Assembly (NCBI GenBank): GCA_005772825.1
Contig: SXIP01000047.1
Location: 1-38,317, forward strand
DNA from: Methylococcaceae bacterium
GTDB lineage: Bacteria; Pseudomonadota; Gammaproteobacteria; Methylococcales; Methylomonadaceae
DNA: 38,317 bases
Direction of reading: 5' to 3'
Shown here: in pieces, positions 25,519-34,177 of the stretch
Numbering within the stretch: position 1 is the stretch's first letter
How the letters are laid out: each line of letters begins with the position of its first letter
Notes under the pieces: generated by a model
The model's input: only the letters and a program-made list of their open reading frames with translations
What the model was told of the DNA's origin: nothing
Databases searched by the model: none
Position numbers and translations under genes: made by a program

Positions 25519-27413
25519 AAAAAATTGCAATTATTACAATGTGTTGGTTATTTGCGATAGTTATGGCTCATGCCGAAATCCCAAAAGCAGGGCTAACAAT
25601 CGCTCCTTTAAATTCCGAGCAGTGGCCGGCAGAGTTTCGACTGACATTGACTGTGCCGAACGATCACCATGCCTATTTGGATGCCGGACAAGAAAATATT
25701 TACATTCCTATCGCCCTGGATTCCAAGGACGCGTTGACCGCCGCCCGGTTAAAGATCACCACGCTGCAAAAACCGGCAGGCGTGTTCGATGGCAAGGTTA
25801 AAGCCACCGTGTTGAGAGGTCAGGGCGATTTTACTTTTTCGCTTACCCCCATAGATCGGCAGCCGCCGGATCGCTTAGTAACGTTAGCGGTTAGCTATCA
25901 GCTATGCAATGACTTGACCCATGTGTGTTTTCGTCCGCAAACCGCGCCAATCAGTGTAACGCTGCCGGTCGCCACAGCCATGCAAAACGCTGTAAGCGCT
26001 GACGAAGCGATCAGCTTTACCGATCAACTGTTGTCATTATTTAAAAATAACCGGGACAACACTTTTGTCATGTTTTGGCTCATGTTTATGGCGGGAATGT
26101 TGTCGGTTGCAACGCCGTGTGTTTACCCGATGTTGCCGATCACTTCAATGTTCATTGTCAACCGCGCCAACGGCATTGCTGAAAAGGAAAAGCTGCATGC
26201 GCTCGTCTATGTCATCGGTATTATCGGCACCTACATGGTCTTAGGCCTAATGGCGGGAATGACCGGCGGGGCGTTTAATACCATTATGCAATCGGCTTGG
26301 GTCAATATTGGTTTTGCCCTGTTTTTTGCTTTTTTCGCCATCGCGTTGCTGGGCTTTTACGAATTGGCCTTTATGCAGAATGAAGTGCATTCCCTCGATC
26401 AACAATCCGCGCGTATTAAAGGTTTAGGCGGCACCTGGATGATGGGCGCTGTCGCGGGATTGGTCATTTCGCCTTGCGTAGGCCCGATTGTCTTCGCGCT
26501 GTTGCTGCAAGTTGCCGACAACATCGCCGACAAAGCCGATGAACTGGTGGCAATCGGCGAGACTTTAACTTTTTGGGACAAACTAGGCATTGCTTCGCAA
26601 GGCAGCATCATGATGGGCGGATTTGGGTTTGGCGTAGGCCTGCCTTTTTTCATCATCAGCGTGGTCAAATTCAAGAAGCTGCCCAAAGCCGGTTACTGGA
26701 TGAACAAAATCAAATATGCGTTCGGCTTGATGATTTTGTACTTCGCTTACCAGTATTTTGCCAAAGGCATGGGCGTGTTGGCAGTCGAGCCTGTTGTGAC
26801 GCGTTCATTGGCTTTTGGCGTAGCGGCCGTATGGATCGCCGTGGTGCATTGCAATGTATTATCGCTGTTACCCCCCGATGCCCAACCCAACCAGAAAATG
26901 CATCATTTTGTCGGAGTGATGTCGTTGATCATCGGTGCTTGCTTAATTGTGGTCGGTCTTGGCAAAACGCCGATTATCGCGGTTGCTCATGCAGAGACGC
27001 CGGCAGTTGCAAGCAGTGAATCGGGCATAACCGCCACCGTGCAAGAGGAGGCGGGAATTTCATGGTATAGAAATTTTGAGTCCGCGCAAAAAGCCGCCCG
27101 GCAATCAGGAAAACCGATATTTATAGATTTTTATGCGAGCTGGTGCGCTAACTGCGTGGCCTTCAAGGAAGAAGTCGCCCATAACCTGAAATTGAATCAG
27201 GCCTTAAGAGAAAAAGCGGTTGCCGTGAAGCTGGTGGACAAAGAGCCGGAATTTGAAAAATTTCGCGCGCAATCGGAGCATCGCCAATTGAAGATCGGCT
27301 TACCCTATTTCGCCATTATTGCGCCGAGTGGAGAATTGATTTGGTCAAGCACTGATTACAAAGCCACGGAAAAAATGATGTCCATCCTCCTTGAACATCA
27401 AGGCGTGGTGTAG
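25515..27413 (+). CDS. dsbD: Thiol:disulfide interchange protein DsbD
   Basis: 632 residues with the full three-domain plan. A signal peptide (to about 20) precedes the periplasmic alpha domain with C131 and C138 (LCNDLTHVCFRP). Eight membrane helices follow, with the cysteines of TPCVYPMLP (C202) and SPCVGPIVF (C321). The C-terminal thioredoxin-like gamma domain has WCANC (543-547). It carries electrons from cytosolic thioredoxin through the membrane to periplasmic thiol proteins. The ATGA overlap with apbE and the tlpA gene upstream suggest that this copy serves the cluster. The short unstructured linker (about 490-515) is Ala/Glu rich. Nothing essential is missing. Confidence 0.96.
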   Translation: MKKIAIITMCWLFAIVMAHAEIPKAGLTIAPLNSEQWPAEFRLTLTVPNDHHAYLDAGQENIYIPIALDSKDALTAARLKITTLQKPAGVFDGKVKATVLRGQGDFTFSLTPIDRQPPDRLVTLAVSYQLCNDLTHVCFRPQTAPISVTLPVATAMQNAVSADEAISFTDQLLSLFKNNRDNTFVMFWLMFMAGMLSVATPCVYPMLPITSMFIVNRANGIAEKEKLHALVYVIGIIGTYMVLGLMAGMTGGAFNTIMQSAWVNIGFALFFAFFAIALLGFYELAFMQNEVHSLDQQSARIKGLGGTWMMGAVAGLVISPCVGPIVFALLLQVADNIADKADELVAIGETLTFWDKLGIASQGSIMMGGFGFGVGLPFFIISVVKFKKLPKAGYWMNKIKYAFGLMILYFAYQYFAKGMGVLAVEPVVTRSLAFGVAAVWIAVVHCNVLSLLPPDAQPNQKMHHFVGVMSLIIGACLIVVGLGKTPIIAVAHAETPAVASSESGITATVQEEAGISWYRNFESAQKAARQSGKPIFIDFYASWCANCVAFKEEVAHNLKLNQALREKAVAVKLVDKEPEFEKFRAQSEHRQLKIGLPYFAIIAPSGELIWSSTDYKATEKMMSILLEHQGVV

Positions 27414-27518
27414 ACAGCTCAAAGATGGGCGGCAAAATGCCTTGAACGAGTTACCCAACAACTTTAAGGCGGGTAGACAACATCGCTATTTGTAACAACT
27501 AAGTCCTCGCGATTACTG

Positions 27519-27627
27519 GTTCCCAGGCTCTGGCTTGAGAACCAAAACCCTCGAAGCTCCAGCTTCGGGAAAAGCAGGAAGCCAGAGCTTCCAAGACCGC
27601 ATTCCCAAGCTGGAGCTTGGGAATGCG
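27519..27627. repeat. Cluster of REP-like palindromes after dsbD
   Basis: Four adjacent palindromes made of AAGCTxxAGCTT-type cores lie in about 110 bases: an imperfect one at 27519-27544 (GGTTCCCAGGCT...), CGAAGCTCCAGCTTCG at 27552-27567, GGAAGCCAGAGCTTCC at 27577-27592, and a perfect 14-bp arm pair around 27598-27627 (core TTCCCAAGCTGGAGCTTGGG). They look like variants of one interspersed element. They separate the redox cluster from the next gene and could also stop or protect transcripts. Confidence 0.7.
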
Positions 27628-27672
27628 CTGAGTAGTTACCTTTTGTTACTTAAATTAATTAAGGATTTACCC

Positions 27673-28374
27673 ATGAATAAAACAACTTATTTTTATAAAA
27701 CCTTGACTGCCTTATGCCTAGTGGCGGCATCACAGTTCATCACAAGCAATGCTTCGGCAACCGCGCAAATTTTCTCAAGTGCGATTTCCAAAGGCATTAA
27801 GGTGACAAGTTGCCAATCCTGCCATTCGGGTTCGCCGGGTCAAGAGGACAAGGGGAATTTAAAGACCAACTATCTGAATGCGTACAAACTGGACCAGTCG
27901 GGTTTGTCCCGTCTTAAGAATTTAATCAACGGCTGCCCTACCGGACAGGTGCTGAATCAAACCACCTTTCTTTGTACAGCGTCTGTTCCGGCTAAACCAA
28001 AAACGGTTTCAGGAGCCGTCGGCTCAAGTACGTCCGGTGCGGCGAAAACCGATGTATACGCGGTTAGCTGCGCCGCCGGTTCGTCTTCTCTTGCTGTGTC
28101 GGTTAGTGATATGCCGCCTGTTAAAGCCCCTATCGTCAGCATTCAAGCGACGAAGGGTTTTTCCACCTCAGCGTTAAGCCAGGATAACAAAGACGGCGAC
28201 GGCAAATTTAGCCCGGAAGTAAAGCTGGCCGGTGGATCAGGCGTATACAATATGCGCGTCAATAAAGGCGCGTCAACCGTAACAGGCGCGGAAACTTACA
28301 CGGCTAAATTCGCGTGCCGGAATGCGGCGGGCGTACAAACCGGTACCACATGGACCATCAAGCAAAATCAATAA
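27673..28374 (+). CDS. Periplasmic monohaem cytochrome c-like protein
   Basis: 233 residues. The signal peptide ends at ...TSNASA. A single c-type haem motif C47-x-x-C50-H51 (SCQSCHSG) is near the N-terminus, followed by helices too few for a standard cytochrome c domain. A second Cys pair lies in GCPTGQVLNQTTFLC. After a Ser/Ala linker (about 105-130) comes a beta-sandwich-like domain with two more Cys and an Asp-rich DNKDGDGKFSPE that resembles a calcium loop. The family is not recognised. It may be a small electron carrier; haem attachment rests only on the motif. The start at 27673 has AAGGA upstream and yields the signal peptide, whereas the longer frame runs through the palindromic repeats. 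Confidence 0.75.
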   Translation: MNKTTYFYKTLTALCLVAASQFITSNASATAQIFSSAISKGIKVTSCQSCHSGSPGQEDKGNLKTNYLNAYKLDQSGLSRLKNLINGCPTGQVLNQTTFLCTASVPAKPKTVSGAVGSSTSGAAKTDVYAVSCAAGSSSLAVSVSDMPPVKAPIVSIQATKGFSTSALSQDNKDGDGKFSPEVKLAGGSGVYNMRVNKGASTVTGAETYTAKFACRNAAGVQTGTTWTIKQNQ

Positions 28375-28385
28375 GCCTTTATTTG

Positions 28386-28428
28386 CCGGGCATCGACAGT
28401 CGCTTCGGACGATGCCCGGTTAAGTTTT
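28386..28428 (+). terminator. Terminator of the monohaem protein gene
   Basis: A perfect 10-bp GC-rich stem (CCGGGCATCG / CGATGCCCGG) with a 14-nt loop, followed by TTAAGTTTTG, 12 bases after the stop codon. Confidence 0.8.
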
Positions 28429-28470
28429 GAATACATAGCCATAGCAACCTATCGACACCTGGAAAAATTT

Positions 28471-29346
28471 ATGTCTTTCACTATGCAGCGACGAGTTTGT
28501 TACACGGTAATGACTGCTATCGTCGCGTTTCCGTTACAAGTGATGGCGGCAACAACCAAAATGCCTGACAAGGTTTCAGACAGCACGGATGTTCGTTTGA
28601 TAGTAAGCGCAAATAAGGGCAGCGAACTGCAACTGGAAGTTAGACACACCCCTTTAGCGCAGGTGCTTGACAGCCTCGCCCGGCAAATCAATATTCCAAT
28701 CCATTATTCGGTTCTTCCCAAAAACGTAGTGACCGCTACCTGTGTCGGGGCAACTTTAAAAGAAATATTGGCGTGCCTGATAGCCGAAAAAGCCGGTTTA
28801 GTCTTTCGCTACTCAAAAACAGCCGTCAATAGCCAGGACATTGCAGAAGCCTGGATAATGGGTTCGACCTTAGCCGAACTACCCGCTCAAAATGGGAATT
28901 GCGCCGCAATGACGACGGTGAAATCAAGCAGTAAACCGACAGCCAAGCAGGCCGGGAAAAAGCACGATTCAGAGCCGGATAGGGTCGGCGAACTGTTGGC
29001 GATGGCTAAATCCAAAAATCCTGAAGACCGCGCAAGCGCTATGGGCGCCATATTAAGTGATGAAATAAAAAGCGCCCCTGCAATAAAAGCCGCATTAGAG
29101 GACGCGTTGACGGATCAGGACGCCGCTGTCAGGGCGCAAGCGGTTTCAACCTTAGCCCGCCTTGAAGGTAATGATGCTGGCGCCGTGTTACAAGATGCGC
29201 TGCACGATAGAGATGTCGATGTCAGGCTAATGGCGGTTGACGGTATTACTGATGATGTTACGCTACTCAGTCAGGCCCTTAACGACAGTGATGAAACCGT
29301 GCGCGGTTTGGCTGCGATAAAACTCGAAGCGTTAAGCCAACAATAA
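28471..29346 (+). CDS. Exported protein with STN-like domain and HEAT repeats
   Basis: 291 residues. A signal peptide (YTVMTAIVAFPLQVMAA) precedes an STN-like module at about 52-118 (LQLEVRHTPLAQVLDSLARQ ... ILACLIAEKAGLVFRYS), the short domain found at the N-terminus of secretins and TonB-dependent receptors. A basic linker (about 145-165) leads to HEAT repeats at 170-291 with acidic helix turns (ALEDALTDQDAAVRAQAV, ALHDRDVDVRLMAV, ALNDSDETVRGLAA). No catalytic motif is seen. It is probably a periplasmic scaffold; its partner may be an outer-membrane channel, perhaps the DUF3570 protein, but that is a guess from proximity. Confidence 0.8.
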   Translation: MSFTMQRRVCYTVMTAIVAFPLQVMAATTKMPDKVSDSTDVRLIVSANKGSELQLEVRHTPLAQVLDSLARQINIPIHYSVLPKNVVTATCVGATLKEILACLIAEKAGLVFRYSKTAVNSQDIAEAWIMGSTLAELPAQNGNCAAMTTVKSSSKPTAKQAGKKHDSEPDRVGELLAMAKSKNPEDRASAMGAILSDEIKSAPAIKAALEDALTDQDAAVRAQAVSTLARLEGNDAGAVLQDALHDRDVDVRLMAVDGITDDVTLLSQALNDSDETVRGLAAIKLEALSQQ

Positions 29347-29428
29347 AATAACGCGCAATGTTCGCTTTTAAAGGTTGAAATAATGCGGGGCATAGCGCAA
29401 ATTTAAGCATTTAAACCATAGGAAAAAT

Positions 29429-29914
29429 ATGGAATCCTCAGCGCATGAAAAATTCCTCCGCCGGGCGATCGAACTCTCGGCGCGGGCCGGTCTGGAATAC
29501 TGCACCGGCGGAGTTTTCGGCGCGCTTATCGTGAAAGACGGGAAGATTGTTTCGGAAGGCATGAACCGGGTTATTGCCAGCCATGATCCGACATGGCATG
29601 CGGAAATGGAGGCGATACGCTCCGCCTGTATTACCTTGCAGCATTTCAAACTGGATGGCTGCATTCTGTACACGTCAGCCGAACCCTGTCCGATGTGCCT
29701 AGCGGCCTGCTATTGGGCGGGAATAAGCCGCGTGTATTACGCCGCATCCGTTGAGGATGCCTTCGAGTACGGCAATTTTGATGATCGCCCCATCTACGAG
29801 CAACTGGCCCTGCCGAAGGAGCAACGCTCGATTAAACTCGTCCAGATGCTGCGTGATGAAGCGGAATTTGTCTGGAAAAAATACCAGGCCAAGCCCGACA
29901 AACTTCATTATTGA
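29429..29914 (+). CDS. guaD: Guanine deaminase-type nucleoside/base deaminase
   Basis: 161 residues of the cytidine deaminase-like fold. Zinc site: H57 and the catalytic E59 in HAEMEAIR, with C87 and C90 in EPCPMCLAACYWAGI. The C-terminal segment FDDRPIYEQLALPKEQRSI matches the Bacillus-type guanine deaminase (FDDxxIYxEixxPxEeRxI) and differs from TadA and cytosine deaminase, so guanine to xanthine is the best call. Cytosolic, purine salvage. It converges with dapE; no operon partner. Confidence 0.85.
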   Translation: MESSAHEKFLRRAIELSARAGLEYCTGGVFGALIVKDGKIVSEGMNRVIASHDPTWHAEMEAIRSACITLQHFKLDGCILYTSAEPCPMCLAACYWAGISRVYYAASVEDAFEYGNFDDRPIYEQLALPKEQRSIKLVQMLRDEAEFVWKKYQAKPDKLHY

Positions 29915-29947
29915 TCGGGCTGGTGGTTATCGAAGGTTTAATCCGCC

Positions 29948-31428
<1,481 letters not shown>

Positions 31429-31437
31429 GAGGTTGGT

Positions 31438-31680
31438 CTATAGCTGGCTGTTCAGTAATTCGTCGATAGTGGGCAGTTGCTTGTCGGCTTTGCAGCGGTT
31501 CTTGTAAAGATCGACGAATTCCATGAAGGCCTGTTCCAGGTCACCCAGAATATCTTCTTCGTTGTCGCGCTCATCGTCGGGCACGTCATCCGAATCCAGG
31601 TATTCGCGTTGTAAATCCACTTCGCTGTTCAGGGCAAGCGTGGCGTAAATAAGGGCATTGTTTGAGATTTTTTCGTTCAT
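31438..31680 (-). CDS. Small acidic hypothetical protein
   Basis: 80 residues, not recognised. No signal peptide or membrane segment; the middle is very acidic (SDDVPDDERDNEEDILGDLE) and the ends helical. It starts the unit containing the ArsC-like gene (9 bases on) and dapE, so it is likely cotranscribed with them. The frame is clean and starts on ATG, but the upstream ribosome binding site is weak. Confidence 0.65.
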   Translation of the reverse strand: MNEKISNNALIYATLALNSEVDLQREYLDSDDVPDDERDNEEDILGDLEQAFMEFVDLYKNRCKADKQLPTIDELLNSQL

Positions 31681-31710
31681 GGCTATGTGTGTGGTTGAGT
31701 TAAATTAGGT

Positions 31711-31727
31711 GTGTATGAAGCATACAC
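31711..31727. other. Small palindrome upstream of the dapE unit
   Basis: A perfect 7-bp inverted repeat GTGTATG/CATACAC with a 3-base spacer, 30 bases before the small acidic protein. It could be an operator; nothing else supports it. Confidence 0.3.
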
Positions 31728-31769
31728 GGCTGGATAAGGATCGTGCATAAAATAACTTCGAAACTTGTT

Positions 31770-31801
31770 CCCTCTCCCTCCGGGAGAGGGCTAGGGTGAG
31801 G
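31770..31801. repeat. Interspersed palindrome of the CCCTCTCCC/GGGAGAGGG type
   Basis: A perfect 9-bp stem CCCTCTCCC/GGGAGAGGG with a 3-nt loop is followed by CTAGGGTGAGGGG. This pattern occurs as a dispersed repeat in many bacterial genomes (general recollection). It lies between yehS and the dapE unit. Confidence 0.65.
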
Positions 31802-31856
31802 GGATCAAATGCTCAAATTATTTCATGGACATTGCTAAAGTATAACAGAGCCCTTA

Positions 31857-32330
31857 TCAGATTGGTTTTCTGCAATAAACAGTCAGGCCCTGTAAAAAAT
31901 TCCTGAGGATTTGGTCGCCGCATTCGCGGTAGTTTTTGTGGCCTTTTTGCCTGAAAAAAGCGCTGAGTTCGCCTTTGGATAACTCAAAATCAGCCAGCTT
32001 TAGCGTCTCAAGCATGTCTTCTTCCCTGAAATTAAAAGCGATCCTGAGTTTTTTAAGAATGCCGTTATTGCTTAAAGGCGGCTCCGGTTTTTTCACAAAT
32101 CCGGGCCGGTTTTCCAGCGGGCCCCGTTTATAAGTGACCAGACCGTCCAGAAATGCGGCCATGAGTTTGTTATCAAGCTCGACATAGCCTTCTTCGGTGT
32201 CCTTTTTGAGCAGGTTGAGTAAGTCGTCGCGACTGATTGTGACATCGTTTAATGCAAAAATCTCCAGCATTTTGGCGTCACTGAAATCCAGCGCGTAGCG
32301 TAATCGCCGTAATACATCATTATTAATCAT
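31857..32330 (-). CDS. yehS: DUF1456 (YehS) protein
   Basis: 157 residues, two tandem DUF1456 repeats. Each begins with a 'NN..L+.+R.A..+...+...I' helix: INNDVLRRLRYALDFSDAKM and NNGILKKLRIAFNFREEDML. The segment HKNYRECGDQILRNFLQGL is nearly identical to E. coli YehS. Cytosolic, with no known biochemical function. The ATG is preceded by a modest ribosome binding site. Stand-alone gene. Confidence 0.9.
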   Translation of the reverse strand: MINNDVLRRLRYALDFSDAKMLEIFALNDVTISRDDLLNLLKKDTEEGYVELDNKLMAAFLDGLVTYKRGPLENRPGFVKKPEPPLSNNGILKKLRIAFNFREEDMLETLKLADFELSKGELSAFFRQKGHKNYRECGDQILRNFLQGLTVYCRKPI

Positions 32331-32500
32331 GGTTTGTTATTTGATTCTAGTTCAGAGCGTAGCGCGGGACACGTTAAAAATCCCGGCAAAACGGCAGAAA
32401 GTGGATGGGTCAATAGTGGAATGATCCAGTGAAACGGTTTTGTAACATTATGTCAGAGATCGGGGTAAACAGGAACGATCATTGAACGGTACACCGGTTT

Positions 32501-33166
32501 CTACAGCGCTATTCTGTAATGACCGGTCATTTTAAATTCAAATAACCGGTCCTCTTCGCGCGTTCCCCTGCCGATATTATGAATAACCAGCGGACGCTGT
32601 GTTATTGGCGCTGTTTTATCACTGACTATCATAATGTGCGGAAGGTGAGGGGGGATAATCGCGGTGACCAGATCACCGGCTTTAAAGTCTTCGGGCTTGC
32701 TGGAGAGCGGTAGTTCGTAACCCTTGCGTTTGAAATAGGTCTGAAGGTTTAACACACGGCGATGGTCGATATTTTTATCGGTTCTTGTTAAACCCCAGTG
32801 CCTCGGATATTGCGAAAAATGCGCTTGCATGTCCTCATGGACCAGTTTCTGCAAATCCAGATTCAGGCTGCTGCGTAAGGCGCGTATCACCACATCGGTA
32901 CAAACGCCCGATTCGATCGGCACATCGCCATTGGGGTATTTTAAAGTGCGGTACGTCGGATCATAGCTGACAGTCTCGCCTATTTGTGCGCGTGCGGCGT
33001 TGACAAAATTATCGATAGCGTTTTGTCCGGCAACCTTTAATAAGCCTGCCGATGTTTCCGGCGACGTATTACCTGACTTTTTATAGTCCCCGGCAGACTT
33101 GATAAGCAAAGGCGCGGTGATCAGGAAAAAACCGATTAACAGGCTGAGTCTTCGATTTTTAGTCAT
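32501..33166 (-). CDS. DUF1287 exported protein (NlpC/P60-like fold)
   Basis: 221 residues with an N-terminal signal or anchor helix (RRLSLLIGFFLITAPLLI). The DUF1287 core (about 50-221) has SYDPTYRTLKYPNGDVP, GVCTDVVIRALR with Cys89, HIMIVSD with His177 and IHNIGRG with His196. This Cys/His order resembles NlpC/P60 cysteine peptidases, so a cell-wall amidase-like activity is plausible but unproven. The start at 33166 has AGGAT upstream and gives the signal helix; the frame to 33265 is longer but unsupported. Confidence 0.88.
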   Translation of the reverse strand: MTKNRRLSLLIGFFLITAPLLIKSAGDYKKSGNTSPETSAGLLKVAGQNAIDNFVNAARAQIGETVSYDPTYRTLKYPNGDVPIESGVCTDVVIRALRSSLNLDLQKLVHEDMQAHFSQYPRHWGLTRTDKNIDHRRVLNLQTYFKRKGYELPLSSKPEDFKAGDLVTAIIPPHLPHIMIVSDKTAPITQRPLVIHNIGRGTREEDRLFEFKMTGHYRIAL

Positions 33167-33289
33167 GCGCTTATCCTGAGGTAAGTTGATTTTAGGGTTA
33201 AAGACCGTTGATTGGGAGAGTGAAACAATAGTCGTTTTCCAGATGGAAGGATTCATCACAGTCACTCTTAAAATCCATGCGTGCGCCGT

Positions 33290-33581
33290 CTACGCGAGGG
33301 CTTGTTGCGCCGGTTCTTCCAAGTTCTCGCTGCCGGCCGCATCGTCGGCGATGGGCGTATCGGGCTGTATGGTCGTCAACAGGCTTTCCGCCTTCCAGCC
33401 GTTGGCGTGTATCGTCGCCATCGGCGTAACGGTTGTTCATCGCCGCCGTCAAATCCGCCCGTTGTGGGAGTTTGGCGAGATTCACATCCAAGTCGCCCCA
33501 GGTCACGTAAACCCGGTTTTCCTGGATGAATTTTTGTTCGTATTCGCCGTGCGAACCGGCGCGGATTAGCCAGATTGCCAT
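33290..33581 (-). pseudogene. Remnant of an Mrr-type restriction endonuclease gene
   Basis: The first ~50 codons from the ATG at 33581 read MAIWLIRAGSHGEYEQKFIQ ... RVYVTWGDLDVNL, the start of a restriction endonuclease family with an N-terminal EVE/PUA-like part and a C-terminal Mrr catalytic domain. Near 33395-33420 the frame shifts. A second frame continues ATIHANGWKAESLLTTIQPD ... DDAAGSENLEE, which looks like the linker just before the Mrr domain of the same family, and ends at TAG 33290. About 100 or more residues between them, and the catalytic domain, are missing: an internal deletion plus truncation. It follows the HEPN-like gene by 17 bases and was the last gene of the restriction operon. 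The assignment rests on pattern memory. Confidence 0.72.
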
Positions 33582-33598
33582 TTTATTTCTCTACTTGA

Positions 33599-34177
33599 CT
33601 AAAAGCGCATCAAAGTATGAAGCATAAAATAACACTGCTTAACCACTTCATGATTTTCATCTTTTGGTTCCAGTTGACCATGTACTAAATGGCAGCGAAT
33701 TTGATAGATAATCTCAAGAAAACCGTTAAATAGCAAAGATTTATCTGCCGTAAGTTTTAGGGTCTTGCTAATAGTTATGCCCTGAGCACGGGGTTTAACA
33801 ATAAGGCTTCCGTAAGTTAGATTTGGTTTTGGTGTAAGCACGCAATTCTCAAAAGTAATCACGCTACTAGCTTGCGTTTCATCCCATAGAAGCTCTGCTC
33901 TAACCAACGAGAAAGAAAGTGCTTCAATGTTACTAATAAGTTCAGCATGCTCTTTTGTACCTTCGACTTGCAACAATTTATCAAAGCGGGCGAATAGCTT
34001 ATTTCGGGTGCTGTGGTCCTCTCGCAATTTATTCAAAAAATCCCTATCGCGTTTTGATGTAATTTCCGAGTAGTGTGAGCGATACCATGAATTTGTCGAC
34101 AACCATAAAATTACTAGTTGCGGAAAATAATCGACCTCGGCTTTTGCCCGCCATTCCTTGTAGTAATCTCCGCTCAC
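33599..34177 (-). CDS. HEPN-like protein in the restriction-modification operon
   Basis: 192 residues, cytosolic, mostly helical at both ends with a central beta part (about 105-145). Near the C-terminus, YQIRCHLVHGQLEP has the R-x4-H pattern (R161, H166) and flanking residues of HEPN RNase/toxin domains (typically vRcnlfHG). HEPN proteins often accompany restriction and abortive-infection loci as RNA-cutting or toxin/antitoxin modules. The specific family is not recognised. GTG start; GTGA overlap with the hsdS stop means translational coupling. Base composition looks more AT-rich than hsdM, as for hsdS, suggesting a mosaic operon. Confidence 0.75.
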   Translation of the reverse strand: MSGDYYKEWRAKAEVDYFPQLVILWLSTNSWYRSHYSEITSKRDRDFLNKLREDHSTRNKLFARFDKLLQVEGTKEHAELISNIEALSFSLVRAELLWDETQASSVITFENCVLTPKPNLTYGSLIVKPRAQGITISKTLKLTADKSLLFNGFLEIIYQIRCHLVHGQLEPKDENHEVVKQCYFMLHTLMRF

